A stretch of 64,000 bases of DNA from Arthrobacter sp. C9C5 (GTDB lineage: Bacteria > Actinomycetota > Actinomycetes > Actinomycetales > Micrococcaceae): NCBI RefSeq assembly GCF_013359735.1, contig NZ_JABFMX010000022.1, positions 1-64,000 of the forward strand, read 5' to 3'. Below, one piece after another: positions 1 to 8,192 of this stretch; positions within the stretch are counted from its first letter, which is position 1, and each line of letters opens with the position of its first letter. The translations under genes and the position numbers were made by a program. The notes beneath the pieces are model-generated. The model searched no databases, had not been told where the DNA came from, and saw nothing but the letters and a program-made list of their open reading frames with translations.

Positions 1-116
1 GGCCCGACGCCGGCAGGGTTCCCCGAGCGAGCTTGCGAGCTGAGGGAGCCGGTGGGTGGGCCCACGCCGGCAGGGTTCCCTGAGCGAGCTTGCGAGCTGA
101 GGGAGCCGGTGGGGAT
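1..116. repeat. Two tandem copies of a dispersed ~57-bp intergenic repeat
   Basis: Two near-identical units lie head to tail at about 1-57 and 58-116. Each begins with GGCCC(G/C)ACGCCGGCAGGG and ends with GAGGGAGCCGGTGGG. The core CTGAGCGAGCTTGCGAGCTG has hairpin potential, and so do the outer GCCGGCAGGGTTCC and GGGAGCCGGTGG parts. A more divergent third copy is at about 39208-39262, so this is a repeat family and not a local duplication. It lies directly downstream of the stop of the DUF2516 gene and could act as a transcript end. The left edge is cut by the window, so more copies may precede it. Confidence 0.85.
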
Positions 117-469
117 CACCAGGGGCCGTAGGGCCCCATGTTGCGGCTGCCGCCGCGGCCGGCATCCTTCACCGCGGGGCGGACATCGGCGAGGTAGACG
201 GATGCCGCCGTCACGGCCGCGAGGCCGAAGAGCCCCAGCGGGCCGAAGAACCCGCCGCCACCGCCAACAATGGACAGCAGGCCGATGGCCAGGGCGCCGC
301 CGGTCAGGGCGAGCCAGAACGTCTTGGTCCGCTTGGATACCGCCTCAAAGGCGTTGGCCTTGTGCCGCAGGCAATCGAAGAACGCCCACACCTCAAGCCC
401 CAGGGCTACGACCGCCATGAGGAAGTAGATCCCTCTGTCGGCAATTTCAATCAGCGTTCTTCCGTCCAT
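116..469 (-). CDS. DUF2516 family membrane protein
   Basis: A 117-residue protein that resembles the actinobacterial DUF2516 family by length and by the N-terminal pattern ending in VWAFFDCLRHKANAF. Hydrophobic stretches at about 14-32, 50-66 and 70-94 suggest three membrane segments, with a glycine cluster (GGGGGF) between the last two. The tail is polar and glycine-rich. Function is unknown for the family. It lies 9 bp downstream of the end of the cystathionine gamma-synthase gene on the same strand. The stop codon runs into the tandem repeat at the window start. Confidence 0.75.
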   Translation of the reverse strand: MDGRTLIEIADRGIYFLMAVVALGLEVWAFFDCLRHKANAFEAVSKRTKTFWLALTGGALAIGLLSIVGGGGGFFGPLGLFGLAAVTAASVYLADVRPAVKDAGRGGSRNMGPYGPW

Positions 470-478
470 GCCCCCAGC

Positions 479-1675
479 CTAGCCGTCCAGTGTTGCCAAA
501 GCCTGCTGCAAATCGGCCCACAGGTCCTCGACGTTTTCAATTCCGACGCTCAGCCGGACCAGGTTGTCCGGTACGCTCTCCGGCTCCGCCGTGTGCCGGC
601 GGCGGCGCTCGATCAGGGATTCCACTCCGCCCAGCGAGGTGGCCGGCAGCCACAACTGCAGGGCCCGGATCATCCGGTCGGCCCCCTCCGCGCCGCTGAG
701 CCCGCCGTCGGGACCGTCCACCGGAGCCATTTCGATGCACAGCACGGAGCCAAAACCCTTCATCTGCGCCTTGGCCCTTTCGTGGCCGGGGTCCGAGGGA
801 AGCCCCGGGTACCGGATGCTGCCGACCCGCGGGTGCCGGCTCAGCCGCTCCGCGAGCACCGCAGCGGAGGCCTGCGAGCGCTCAATCCGCAAGGCGAGGG
901 TGCGCAGCCCCCGCAGCGCCAGCCATGCCTCGAACGGCCCGGCGATGCCGCCGTGGATGGTGCGGTGGTGCAGCAGCCTGGCGTGGAGCTCGGCGTCGGA
1001 GGTCACGAGGGCGCCCAGCACGACGTCGGAATGGCCGGACAGGTACTTGGTGACCGAGTGCAAGACGACGTCGGAGCCGAGGCTGAGCGGCTGCTGCACG
1101 AGCGGGGTGGAGAAGGTGTTGTCGGTGACGACGAGGGCGCCGGCCGCGTGCGCCGCCGCAGTGAGCGCACGGATGTCCGCGACGCCGAGCATCGGGTTGG
1201 TGGGGCTCTCCAGCCACAGCATGTTGGCAGGCGTTCCGCCGGCGGGCGCCAGCTGTTCCAGCACGGCGTCGGTGTCCGAAATGTCCACGGTGCGCAGCTC
1301 CAGCGCGCCCTTCTGCGCCAGTTCCGTCGCCATCACGAGCGAACCGGCGTAACTGTGGGATGGCATTACCAGCACCCCCTGCGCCGGAACCAGGGACAGC
1401 GCGGAACTGACGGCGGCGAGGCCAGAGGCGTACAGCAGGCCGGGCAGCGCGGCGCCTTCCAGCTGCGCCAGGGCCTGTTCGAAGGGGTCCCAGGTGGGGT
1501 TGGAATACCGGCCGTAGCCGCGGTCGCCGGGACCCAGCGGGCCGGTGCCGAAATAGGTCGAGGACAGCACGATCGGCGGGTTGACCGGGGCGTCCCGTTC
1601 GCGCGGGGGACGGCCCGCGGCCACCACCACGGTTTCGGCCGAGAGCGAGGCTGCCTGTTCTTCGGAGAGACTCAT
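479..1675 (-). CDS. metB: Cystathionine gamma-synthase / trans-sulfuration PLP enzyme
   Basis: A 398-residue Cys/Met metabolism PLP-dependent enzyme (aspartate aminotransferase fold). It carries the family signatures YSNPT near residue 57, the ASG loop near 83, the PLP-ring aspartate in VTDNTF (D185) and the Schiff-base lysine in HSVTKYLSGHSD (K210). Family members join O-activated homoserine with cysteine to make cystathionine, or cleave cystathionine to cysteine. Sequence alone does not settle which direction. The length matches the family. It is divergent from tmk with about 90 bp between, and no methionine or SAM riboswitch is visible there. The exact symbol is therefore less certain than the family. 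Confidence 0.85.
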   Translation of the reverse strand: MSLSEEQAASLSAETVVVAAGRPPRERDAPVNPPIVLSSTYFGTGPLGPGDRGYGRYSNPTWDPFEQALAQLEGAALPGLLYASGLAAVSSALSLVPAQGVLVMPSHSYAGSLVMATELAQKGALELRTVDISDTDAVLEQLAPAGGTPANMLWLESPTNPMLGVADIRALTAAAHAAGALVVTDNTFSTPLVQQPLSLGSDVVLHSVTKYLSGHSDVVLGALVTSDAELHARLLHHRTIHGGIAGPFEAWLALRGLRTLALRIERSQASAAVLAERLSRHPRVGSIRYPGLPSDPGHERAKAQMKGFGSVLCIEMAPVDGPDGGLSGAEGADRMIRALQLWLPATSLGGVESLIERRRRHTAEPESVPDNLVRLSVGIENVEDLWADLQQALATLDG

Positions 1676-1764
1676 GGTGACAGGGTACTTCGGAGCCGTG
1701 CCGGGCCCGTAAGGCGTTACGCGCGGGCCGCCATGGTGTCGGTGATTGTCGGTAGGCTAGAGCA

Positions 1765-2433
1765 GTGACTACCCAGACTCCCGGCCCCTTCCCCGGACTG
1801 TTCATTGCCTTTGAGGGCGGCGACGGTGCCGGCAAGTCCACCCAGGCCGCGGAGCTCGCCGGAGCACTCGAGTCCCGCGGGCTGACGGTGCTGCGGACGC
1901 GGGAGCCGGGCGGCACGCCAATCGGCGAGAAGCTTCGGTCCCTGGTGCTGGATCATGGCCACGGGCACATCGACGCCCACACCGAGGCCCTGATCTTTGC
2001 AGCGTCCCGCGCCGCGCACGCCGCGCAGGTCATCCGTCCGGCGCTGGAGCGGGGCGAGGTGGTCCTCACCGACCGGTACATCGACTCCTCGGTCGCCTAC
2101 CAGGGCGCGGGCCGGCACCTCGGCACGGAAGCGGTGCGTGAGATCAATGACTGGGCCACCTCCGGCCTGCAGCCGGACCTGACGGTGTTGCTCGACGTCG
2201 ACCCTGCCGACGGCCGCCGACGCCGGACCGCCGGCGACGCCGCGGAGGACCGGCTCGAATCGGAGGCGGACGAATTCCACGCCAGGATCCGCGCCGCTTT
2301 CCTGGCGCTGGCAGCGGCCCGGCCGGAAAAATACCTGGTCCTCGCGGCGCACCTGCCCGTGCCGGAGCTGGCTGCCCGGATCCTCGAACGGGTCGAGACG
2401 CTGCTCTCGCTCCGCCAGGGCAGCTCGGCATGA
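1765..2433 (+). CDS. tmk: Thymidylate kinase
   Basis: A 222-residue dTMP kinase that phosphorylates dTMP to dTDP for DNA synthesis. The P-loop GGDGAGKST is at residues 18-26, the DRY motif is in LTDRYIDSSVAYQG near 103, and the lid region is arginine-rich (GRRRRT). The GTG start is preceded by only a weak ribosome site. The TGA stop overlaps the ATG of holB (ATGA at 2430-2433), so the two are translationally coupled. This tmk-holB order is common in Actinobacteria. Length and motifs are all normal. Confidence 0.96.
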   Translation: MTTQTPGPFPGLFIAFEGGDGAGKSTQAAELAGALESRGLTVLRTREPGGTPIGEKLRSLVLDHGHGHIDAHTEALIFAASRAAHAAQVIRPALERGEVVLTDRYIDSSVAYQGAGRHLGTEAVREINDWATSGLQPDLTVLLDVDPADGRRRRTAGDAAEDRLESEADEFHARIRAAFLALAAARPEKYLVLAAHLPVPELAARILERVETLLSLRQGSSA

Positions 2434-3572
2434 GCGTCTGGGACGACCTCCAAGGCCAGCCGGCCGTCGTCGCCCAACTGCGCCAGGCCGCGGAGGGCGA
2501 CGGTCTCACGCACGCCTGGCTGTTCACCGGCCCGCCGGGATCCGGCCGGTCCAACGCCGCGAAGGCCTTTGCCGCGGCACTGAACTGCGACCAGGAAGAC
2601 ATCACGAAGCGGGGCTGCGGCGAATGCCCCGCGTGCCAGACCATCGTTGGCGAGACGCACTCGGATGTCACGTTCGTGCGTACCGAGAAGGTCACCATCA
2701 CCATCGACGAGGCCCGCGAACTGGTCTCGACCGCGGGCAACCGGCCCTCCTCCGCCCGCTGGCGCATCATCGTCGTCGAAGACGCGGACCGGATGGCGGA
2801 GCGCACCACCAACGTGCTGCTCAAGGCCATCGAGGAGCCCACCCCGCGCACCATCTGGATGCTGTGCGCGCCGTCCCCCGCGGACGTGCTCGTGACCATC
2901 CGTTCCCGTTGCCGCCCGGTGGCGCTGCGGCTTCCGCCGGCGGCCGACGTCGCGGCCCTCCTGGTCAAGCGCGACGGCGTCGAACCGGAGGTTGCCGAAC
3001 GCGCCGCCCGCGCCGCTCAAAGCCACGTGGGGATCGCCCGCAGGCTGGCGAGGGACCCCGAGGCCCGCGAACGCCGGCTGGAGACCGTGCGGTTCCCGCT
3101 GCACCTGCGGGGCATCACCGCGGCCGTGATGATGGCGGACAAGCTCGTCAAGATCGCCACCGAGGAAGCCAACAGCTCCAACGACGAGCGCGACGCCGCC
3201 GAGAAGGCCGCGCTGCTCGCCACGCTGGGGGCACCCGAAAGCGGGCCGCTTCCGCCAGCCATGCGCGGCCAGGTCAAACAGCTCGAAGACGACCAGAAGC
3301 GGCGTGCCAAGCGCTCCGTCACCGACTCGCTTGACCGTACCCTGACCGACCTGCTGTCCTTTTACCGGGATGTGCTGATCATCCAGATGGGGAACGCCGT
3401 GGAACTGGTTAACGTTGAGCTGAGGAGCGAGCTGCAGGAATTCGCCGGACGCTCAACGGCCGAGGTGACACTTGCCCGGATGGATGCCATCAACAAGGCC
3501 CGCAAACGGATCACGACGACCAATGTGGCCCCGCTGCTGGCCATCGAGTCCATGGCCGCCAGCCTGATTTGA
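2430..3572 (+). CDS. holB: DNA polymerase III subunit delta'
   Basis: A 380-residue clamp-loader subunit (AAA+ fold). The P-loop-like GPPGSGRS at 34-41 has Arg where active loaders have Lys, fitting a subunit that need not hydrolyse ATP. The zinc-binding cysteines are present (C53, then CGECPAC at 63-69). VVEDADRM is the Walker B-like strand, and SRC (in RSRCRPV) is the conserved arginine-finger motif. It opens the beta clamp together with delta and gamma/tau. It is coupled to tmk by an ATGA overlap and followed at short distance by an unrelated secreted hydrolase. Confidence 0.94.
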   Translation: MSVWDDLQGQPAVVAQLRQAAEGDGLTHAWLFTGPPGSGRSNAAKAFAAALNCDQEDITKRGCGECPACQTIVGETHSDVTFVRTEKVTITIDEARELVSTAGNRPSSARWRIIVVEDADRMAERTTNVLLKAIEEPTPRTIWMLCAPSPADVLVTIRSRCRPVALRLPPAADVAALLVKRDGVEPEVAERAARAAQSHVGIARRLARDPEARERRLETVRFPLHLRGITAAVMMADKLVKIATEEANSSNDERDAAEKAALLATLGAPESGPLPPAMRGQVKQLEDDQKRRAKRSVTDSLDRTLTDLLSFYRDVLIIQMGNAVELVNVELRSELQEFAGRSTAEVTLARMDAINKARKRITTTNVAPLLAIESMAASLI

Positions 3573-3633
3573 CCCGTCGGCAATGCTGCACCCGCTTCGA
3601 TCCGCCAAGTTCCACATCCCCAAGGAGAACCGC

Positions 3634-5217
3634 ATGACGTCAGCACCACCACCCCCGGCAGGCAGCCGAACATTGGGGCTCGGGGTGCGGGCGGCCGGTG
3701 CCTTGGCGCTGGGCTTGGTGCTGTCCCTGGTGCTGTCTTCCTGCACGCTTTTCGGCCCCGGCGACGGCGGTCCAAAGAGCTCCTCCGTAACGGCCGACCC
3801 TTCGATCGCCGCCGCCGCCCCGGCCGAGCTGCGGAGCTTCTACTCCCAGCAGCTCAAGTGGTCGGGCTGCGAGGGGGACTTCCAGTGCGCCAAGGTCAAG
3901 GTTCCGCTGGACTACAGCAAGCCCGACGGCGGCACGATCGAACTTGCCGCCATCAAATTGGCCTCGAAGGGCGGCAACAAGAAGGGCAGCCTGCTGGTTA
4001 ACCCGGGCGGTCCCGGCGGTTCCGGCTACGACTTCGTCAGGGACGCCGGCTCCACGAACATTTCCGAGAAGGTGCGCTCGAACTACGACGTCGTCGGCTT
4101 CGATCCGCGCGGGGTGAAGCGCTCCGCTCCGGTCACCTGCCTCACCGACCGGGAACGCGACGCCAATCGCGCCAAGATCTACAAGCTGGACACCGACGCC
4201 GGACTGGCCGAAGCCCTCGCGGACAACAAGGCCATCGCCGCCAAGTGTGCCCAGAAGACCGGGCCGGTCCTGGCCCACGTCGACACCGTCAGCGCCGCCA
4301 GGGACCTCGACATCCTCCGCGGCGTCCTGAACGACACCAAGCTGAACTACCTGGGCTACTCCTACGGCACCTTCCTCGGCTCGACCTACGCCTCGCTCTT
4401 CCCGGATAACGTGGGCCGGATGGTGCTGGACGGCGCCCTGGACCCCTCGCTGAGCAATGAGGAGCTGACCGCAGGCCAGGCGAAGGCCTTTGAGAAGGCC
4501 ATCCGCGCGTATGTGACCAACTGCCTCCAGAACACCGGCTGCCCGTTGAGCGGAACCCCGGACGAGGCCGTCCGGCAGATCCAGGACCTCATCGCGGCCG
4601 TGGAGGCGAATCCGCAGCCCGCCAAGGACGGCCGGGTGGTCAATGCGTCCATGTTCGTCAGCGGCTTCATCCTGCCTTTCTACAACGACGACAACTGGCC
4701 CGTGCTGACCCAGGCCTTGGACAGCGCGATGAAGGGCGATCTGTCCCCGATGCTCCGGCTGTCCGACTTCGGCGCGGACCGTGAGCCGAACGGCACCTAC
4801 TCGGCAAACTCCGCGTTCGCCTTCAACGCCATCAACTGCCTCGACTACTCGATGGAATCCGGCACGGCGGCGATGCGCACCGACGAGAAGCGGCTCCGTC
4901 AGCTCTCCCCCACGCTGGGCTACTACTTTGCGTACGGCGGCACGAGCTGCAAGGACTGGCCCTACAAGAGCCTCCGCACCCCGGCTCCGGCCCAGTACAA
5001 GGGCACGGCCGACATCCTGGTCGTAGGCACCACCGGCGACCCCGCCACACCGTACGAATGGGCCGTCGCCCTGCGCAAGCAACTGGGCACCGCCTCGCTG
5101 CTGACCTGGAAGGGCGAGGGCCACACCGCCTACGGCCGCTCGAACAGCTGCGTTGAGAAGGCCGTGGACGGGTACCTCGTGGACGGCAAGACACCGGCGG
5201 ACAACACCGTCTGCTGA
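3634..5217 (+). CDS. Secreted lipoprotein alpha/beta hydrolase with TAP-like C-terminus
   Basis: A 527-residue exported hydrolase of the SlpD/SlpE-like tripeptidyl aminopeptidase family. I chose ATG 3634 because AAGGAG lies 7 bp before it. An in-frame ATG at 3583 would add 17 residues with no ribosome site. A lipobox (VLSSC, C37) ends the signal peptide, so the protein is probably anchored on the outer face of the membrane. The fold is marked by NPGGPGGSG (oxyanion loop), the nucleophile elbow GYSYG, an Asp in TTGDPATPY and His in GEGHTAYG. The C-terminal TAP-like domain includes the last 100 residues. The substrate is likely short peptides, but this is not shown. Confidence 0.88.
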   Translation: MTSAPPPPAGSRTLGLGVRAAGALALGLVLSLVLSSCTLFGPGDGGPKSSSVTADPSIAAAAPAELRSFYSQQLKWSGCEGDFQCAKVKVPLDYSKPDGGTIELAAIKLASKGGNKKGSLLVNPGGPGGSGYDFVRDAGSTNISEKVRSNYDVVGFDPRGVKRSAPVTCLTDRERDANRAKIYKLDTDAGLAEALADNKAIAAKCAQKTGPVLAHVDTVSAARDLDILRGVLNDTKLNYLGYSYGTFLGSTYASLFPDNVGRMVLDGALDPSLSNEELTAGQAKAFEKAIRAYVTNCLQNTGCPLSGTPDEAVRQIQDLIAAVEANPQPAKDGRVVNASMFVSGFILPFYNDDNWPVLTQALDSAMKGDLSPMLRLSDFGADREPNGTYSANSAFAFNAINCLDYSMESGTAAMRTDEKRLRQLSPTLGYYFAYGGTSCKDWPYKSLRTPAPAQYKGTADILVVGTTGDPATPYEWAVALRKQLGTASLLTWKGEGHTAYGRSNSCVEKAVDGYLVDGKTPADNTVC

Positions 5218-5245
5218 GCTTTGGACGGCTTCCGCGCCGCTCATT

Positions 5246-5275
5246 TTGACCCGGGCGCGGAAGCTCCATTACAGT
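5246..5275 (+). promoter_or_regulatory. Promoter of tRNA-Thr
   Basis: TTGACC (5246-5251) and TACAGT (5270-5275) are separated by 18 bp and end 45 bp before the tRNA. They match sigma-70 type housekeeping boxes well for this high-GC sequence. Confidence 0.6.
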
Positions 5276-5320
5276 TGTCTCTTGCATGATCCGCCCGGTT
5301 CGCCGGGGTTTCACGCGGTT

Positions 5321-5393
5321 GCTTCCTTAGCTCAGTCGGTAGAGCGTCTCACTCGTAATGAGAAGGTCATCAGTTCGATTCTGATAGGAAGCT
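5321..5393 (+). tRNA. tRNA-Thr(CGT)
   Basis: A 73-nt cloverleaf. The acceptor stem GCTTCCT pairs with AGGAAGC, the D arm contains AGCTCAGTCGGTAGAGC, the anticodon loop CTCGTAA gives CGT, and the T arm contains GTTCGATTC. CCA is not encoded. An AT-richer islet begins right after it. Confidence 0.95.
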
Positions 5394-5398
5394 CGAGA

Positions 5399-5445
5399 AG
5401 AACCCCCGGAAATCAACGATTTCCGGGGGTTCTGTCGTTTTCGTT
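5399..5445 (+). terminator. Terminator after tRNA-Thr
   Basis: A perfect 16-bp stem at 5399-5414 and 5418-5433 with a 3-nt loop, followed by a T-rich run (GTCGTTTTCGTT). Strong intrinsic terminator for the tRNA. Confidence 0.9.
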
Positions 5446-5700
5446 GACAATCGACTTTCCCACGGATTCGACCGTTGACTCAGGTGGCCTCACTTCGAGG
5501 GCCGCAGCCTAAGGCGCCCGGCTGGGCCGGAGAATTTCCCGAAGAGCGTTTCGTTAGGCTGCAAACAGACCGCACCAACAGGTGGGTGACCCTGCCCAAT
5601 TTTTGATCCCACCGGATTGCCTCCCGGAAGCAGCTTGAACGAGTCGACGCGCAGCGTGATCGGCCCATCGGGCGGCAATCCGGGTCTTGTCTGGGACCTG

Positions 5701-7380
5701 CTATGGCGAACTCGCGGGTCCGGATACCTCGGGCGTGGGCGCGCCGCATCGGCCACAGTAGAGGTCTTGATCGGAGAGTCTTTCGCCGCAGTGGGTGCAA
5801 TGGTGTTCGGTCACTTGCTGCTCGGATTTATCACTAAGGGTGGCGACGTTTGAAGGAAGTGTGGCGCCCAAGACCTCATTGGATTGCCCCCGAGGTTCAC
5901 TACTGTCCGTCTGAAAGGAAGCTGCGTGTCCTTCAGCCGAAGCTGGAGCTTCTCGTCGGGTTAGCGCCTCTCTGCGGCGGAAGACGAATATCGCGGAAAT
6001 GACTAGGACGAGAGCGATGACAGACAGGACGATCCAAAGCGGTTCGATCCCTTGAGGTCCGGGGCTTTGCTCAGGCACGTCTCGACCGGCCGCAACGGCT
6101 GCCTGATCTTCGCTCAAGTGCTTTTGAACGTAGGGATGACCCGGGGCGACGGTGTTGAGTCCGCTAAACGTCTCCAGCGCAGCCTTGAAGTGGTTGCCGG
6201 CCTCCTGGTCCAGCCCATGTTTGTATTGCTTCGTGAAGTTGCCTTCAGCGGGACGGGCGCCTGATCGCGCAACAAATTCTTTGATGAGCGTCACCGGCAT
6301 GAGGAAGTTAACACCGGGGAGGGGGGCTCCGGATGCAGGGTCGGCTTTGCCGAACGTGGCTATGCCGATGACCTCACCTTTTTCGTTGAGTACGGGCCCT
6401 CCGCTGTTGCCCCGGTTGATGGCAGCATCGGTTTGCAGGACATCGAAGCCGGCATCTGTCTTCTTACGAGCGCTTGCGGTGCCGGAACTCAGACTCGGTT
6501 CCGTGAGGCTTTCTCTGCCAACCGTGCCTGCAGCGGGGTAGCCAATGACGAAGAGGCGGTCACCAGTGCGAACAGACGCGTCGTCCCCTAGGGGCAGCGT
6601 GGGAAGGTTCTTCTGCTCAACTTTTAGTACGGCTACGTCCTTGCCTGGGGTCGGTTCCCCCGCCGCCACCAGCGTTGCGGGTACGGCTAGAGGGAGGGTG
6701 GCAACTCCGGCGAGGTTGGCGCCTTCAAGGACTGAGAACTCCTTTTTCATGCTGCCGAGCTGGCTATTGGCGACTAACCACTTGGCATAGGCGGCGGTGA
6801 AGCTATCTTTCACACTTGATTGCGCTGCCGCGTTGCTGGCCAACAGCCCGGCCGACACCAGTTCGGCCAGTAGCTTGGGTACATCGATCTCAAGTTGCTT
6901 GGCTTGGCCAGCTTCGAGCAGTTCTTTCTTGCTTTCTTCGTCGCTCGGTGCTGCGACGTGGGCGTTGGTAACGACATAGCCGTTTTCGTCCACGATGAAG
7001 CCTGATCCCGTCCAACTGGATGTGGACGGGATCTGCCTGGCGGCCCCGGCTTTGATGGTCTGGTCGGGGTACTGGGTAACGAGCTCCAGCGTCCTCGCGG
7101 GGATCTGAGCTGCCGAAGTGATCTGGCCCTGTCCGGCTTCGACCTTTAGCTCGTTGACCAGCACCTCAATATTCATGGAAGGCGTCGAGCTAACTAGAGG
7201 CGCTGAAACCTGACCTTGGATCCAGACGGTGGCTGGCTCGGACTGGGCGAATAGACGGACCGAGTCAAGGGTGCCATTACTCGGAACGGCTTGAGGGACC
7301 GCGACAACTGTGTACGCGGTCAATGCCATCATTGTCATGGCGCGAAGTCCAACGGGTGACGTGCTGGAGAAGATCCTCAT
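5701..7380 (-). CDS. Trypsin-like (S1C) serine protease with C-terminal membrane segment and zinc ribbon
   Basis: 559 residues. The N-terminus has a hydrophobic segment (about 13-32), likely a signal or anchor. The chymotrypsin-fold triad is H141 (VVTNAHV), D248 (GKDVAVLKV) and S326 (NRGNSGGPV). The His-to-Asp interval is 107 residues against about 30 in DegP, so a helical insert of roughly 75 residues is present (about 148-220). No PDZ domain is visible. After the protease come a TPR-like helix pair (383-430), a transmembrane segment (447-467) followed by RRR, and a zinc ribbon (C528, C531, C542, C545). The topology suggests the catalytic domain outside and the zinc ribbon in the cytoplasm. 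The base composition is AT-richer than the neighbours, suggesting transfer. Target unknown. Confidence 0.85.
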   Translation of the reverse strand: MRIFSSTSPVGLRAMTMMALTAYTVVAVPQAVPSNGTLDSVRLFAQSEPATVWIQGQVSAPLVSSTPSMNIEVLVNELKVEAGQGQITSAAQIPARTLELVTQYPDQTIKAGAARQIPSTSSWTGSGFIVDENGYVVTNAHVAAPSDEESKKELLEAGQAKQLEIDVPKLLAELVSAGLLASNAAAQSSVKDSFTAAYAKWLVANSQLGSMKKEFSVLEGANLAGVATLPLAVPATLVAAGEPTPGKDVAVLKVEQKNLPTLPLGDDASVRTGDRLFVIGYPAAGTVGRESLTEPSLSSGTASARKKTDAGFDVLQTDAAINRGNSGGPVLNEKGEVIGIATFGKADPASGAPLPGVNFLMPVTLIKEFVARSGARPAEGNFTKQYKHGLDQEAGNHFKAALETFSGLNTVAPGHPYVQKHLSEDQAAVAAGRDVPEQSPGPQGIEPLWIVLSVIALVLVISAIFVFRRREALTRREAPASAEGHAASFQTDSSEPRGQSNEVLGATLPSNVATLSDKSEQQVTEHHCTHCGERLSDQDLYCGRCGAPTPEVSGPASSP

Positions 7381-7957
7381 TTTCTTTTTCCTGTCGCATG
7401 ACCGTTCGCTGTTGTCGGTGAGAAGCGTTCACATGGGTCAGAAAAGCAGGTGCGGATCGGAGGTCCATTTTTCTTGGCCCACATCGCGGGAACTCGATTG
7501 CCTCAGCATGCAAGGTTCGGTGCGAAACCTGATCTATCGGGACCCCTAAGAGTGCCCTCCTAAATTGTCGAAATTTCACTCCACCGGCGGCAGGGTATTT
7601 GGACCTTTTTTGATTAGCTGTGGCGTCATGCCTCCCATAGTCTGCGCGAACGATATGCCGGCGTCGCGGAAGACCCGTCACTCCTTAATAAGACTGGGCG
7701 TAATTGCCGGCACCGGAATGATAGCCAGCGATAAAGCCACTTCTGCATCATCACCGCCGCCCTACCCTTGACAGAAATACTGGGGACGACGGTGTTGCCA
7801 ATGTCGGCTGGCCTTACCACCTCCGCTCGGCGCTCCGGCGTCGGAAGCCAGGCTGGGACGCCTGCCTATGGAGTCGAATTTCTCGGTGAGCGTTTGGGCG
7901 AGCCCGATTCCGGATAGGTCTGGCGGATAAACGGCGTTCGGCGTCATCTCCTAAGAT
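7381..7957. other. AT-richer intergenic stretch without a convincing gene
   Basis: The region covers the upstream side of the protease gene and the right edge of the AT-richer islet. Several open frames of 60-80 codons exist on both strands, but none has a ribosome site at a sensible distance, a recognisable domain or the codon bias of the neighbours. It most likely contains the protease promoter (reading leftwards) and degraded sequence. Confidence 0.6.
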
Positions 7958-8122
7958 TTGACCGCTGCTGTGGCGGTTCTGGCGCCCGTGGTGCCGCTGC
8001 TTTACGCCGCGGCCATGGGCGCGGCGGCACTCGGCGCGCTGGCCGGCGGCGCGCTCTATGGCGCCCTCTACGGGGCCCGGCCCGCGCTGCAGGCGGCTGC
8101 CCTGGTGCTACTGCTCATGACA
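7958..8122 (+). pseudogene. Probable 3' remnant of a membrane transporter gene
   Basis: The frame starting at TTG 7958 codes for a strongly hydrophobic, Ala/Gly/Leu-rich stretch (VVPLLYAAAMGAAALGALAG, then GALYGARPALQAAALVLLL). It resembles one transmembrane pair with the small GxLxGxRxA-like loop seen in major facilitator proteins. It has no start region of its own and is interrupted on the left by the AT-richer islet. Its high-GC composition matches the chromosome and not the islet. I read it as the surviving end of a gene truncated when the islet arrived. The family assignment is only a resemblance, and a small intact membrane protein of 91 residues ending at 8233 cannot be excluded. Confidence 0.4.
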
Positions 8123-8168
8123 GTGCGGAGAGCGCGCCGGGCCCGAGGCCCGGGCGCGCCCTCCGCAC
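8123..8168. terminator. Bidirectional terminator hairpin
   Basis: GTGCGGAG (8123-8130) pairs with CTCCGCAC (8161-8168). Inside it GCGCGCC and GGGCC pair with the facing GGCCC and GCGCGC with one bulge. It separates the remnant on the plus strand from the DUF2231 gene ending at 8193 on the minus strand. Confidence 0.7.
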
Positions 8169-8192
8169 CGTCAGTGCACTTTCAGTACGCCG

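Noticed and set aside
5376..7925. Attachment-site pair between the tRNA-Thr 3' end and GATTCCGGATAGG near 7907
   Set aside because: Similarity is limited to about 10 interrupted bases, below what a tRNA-derived att site shows; there is no integrase gene.
7310..7947. Open frames of 60-80 codons on both strands in the islet edge
   Set aside because: They overlap each other and the protease leader, lack ribosome sites and show no coding bias.
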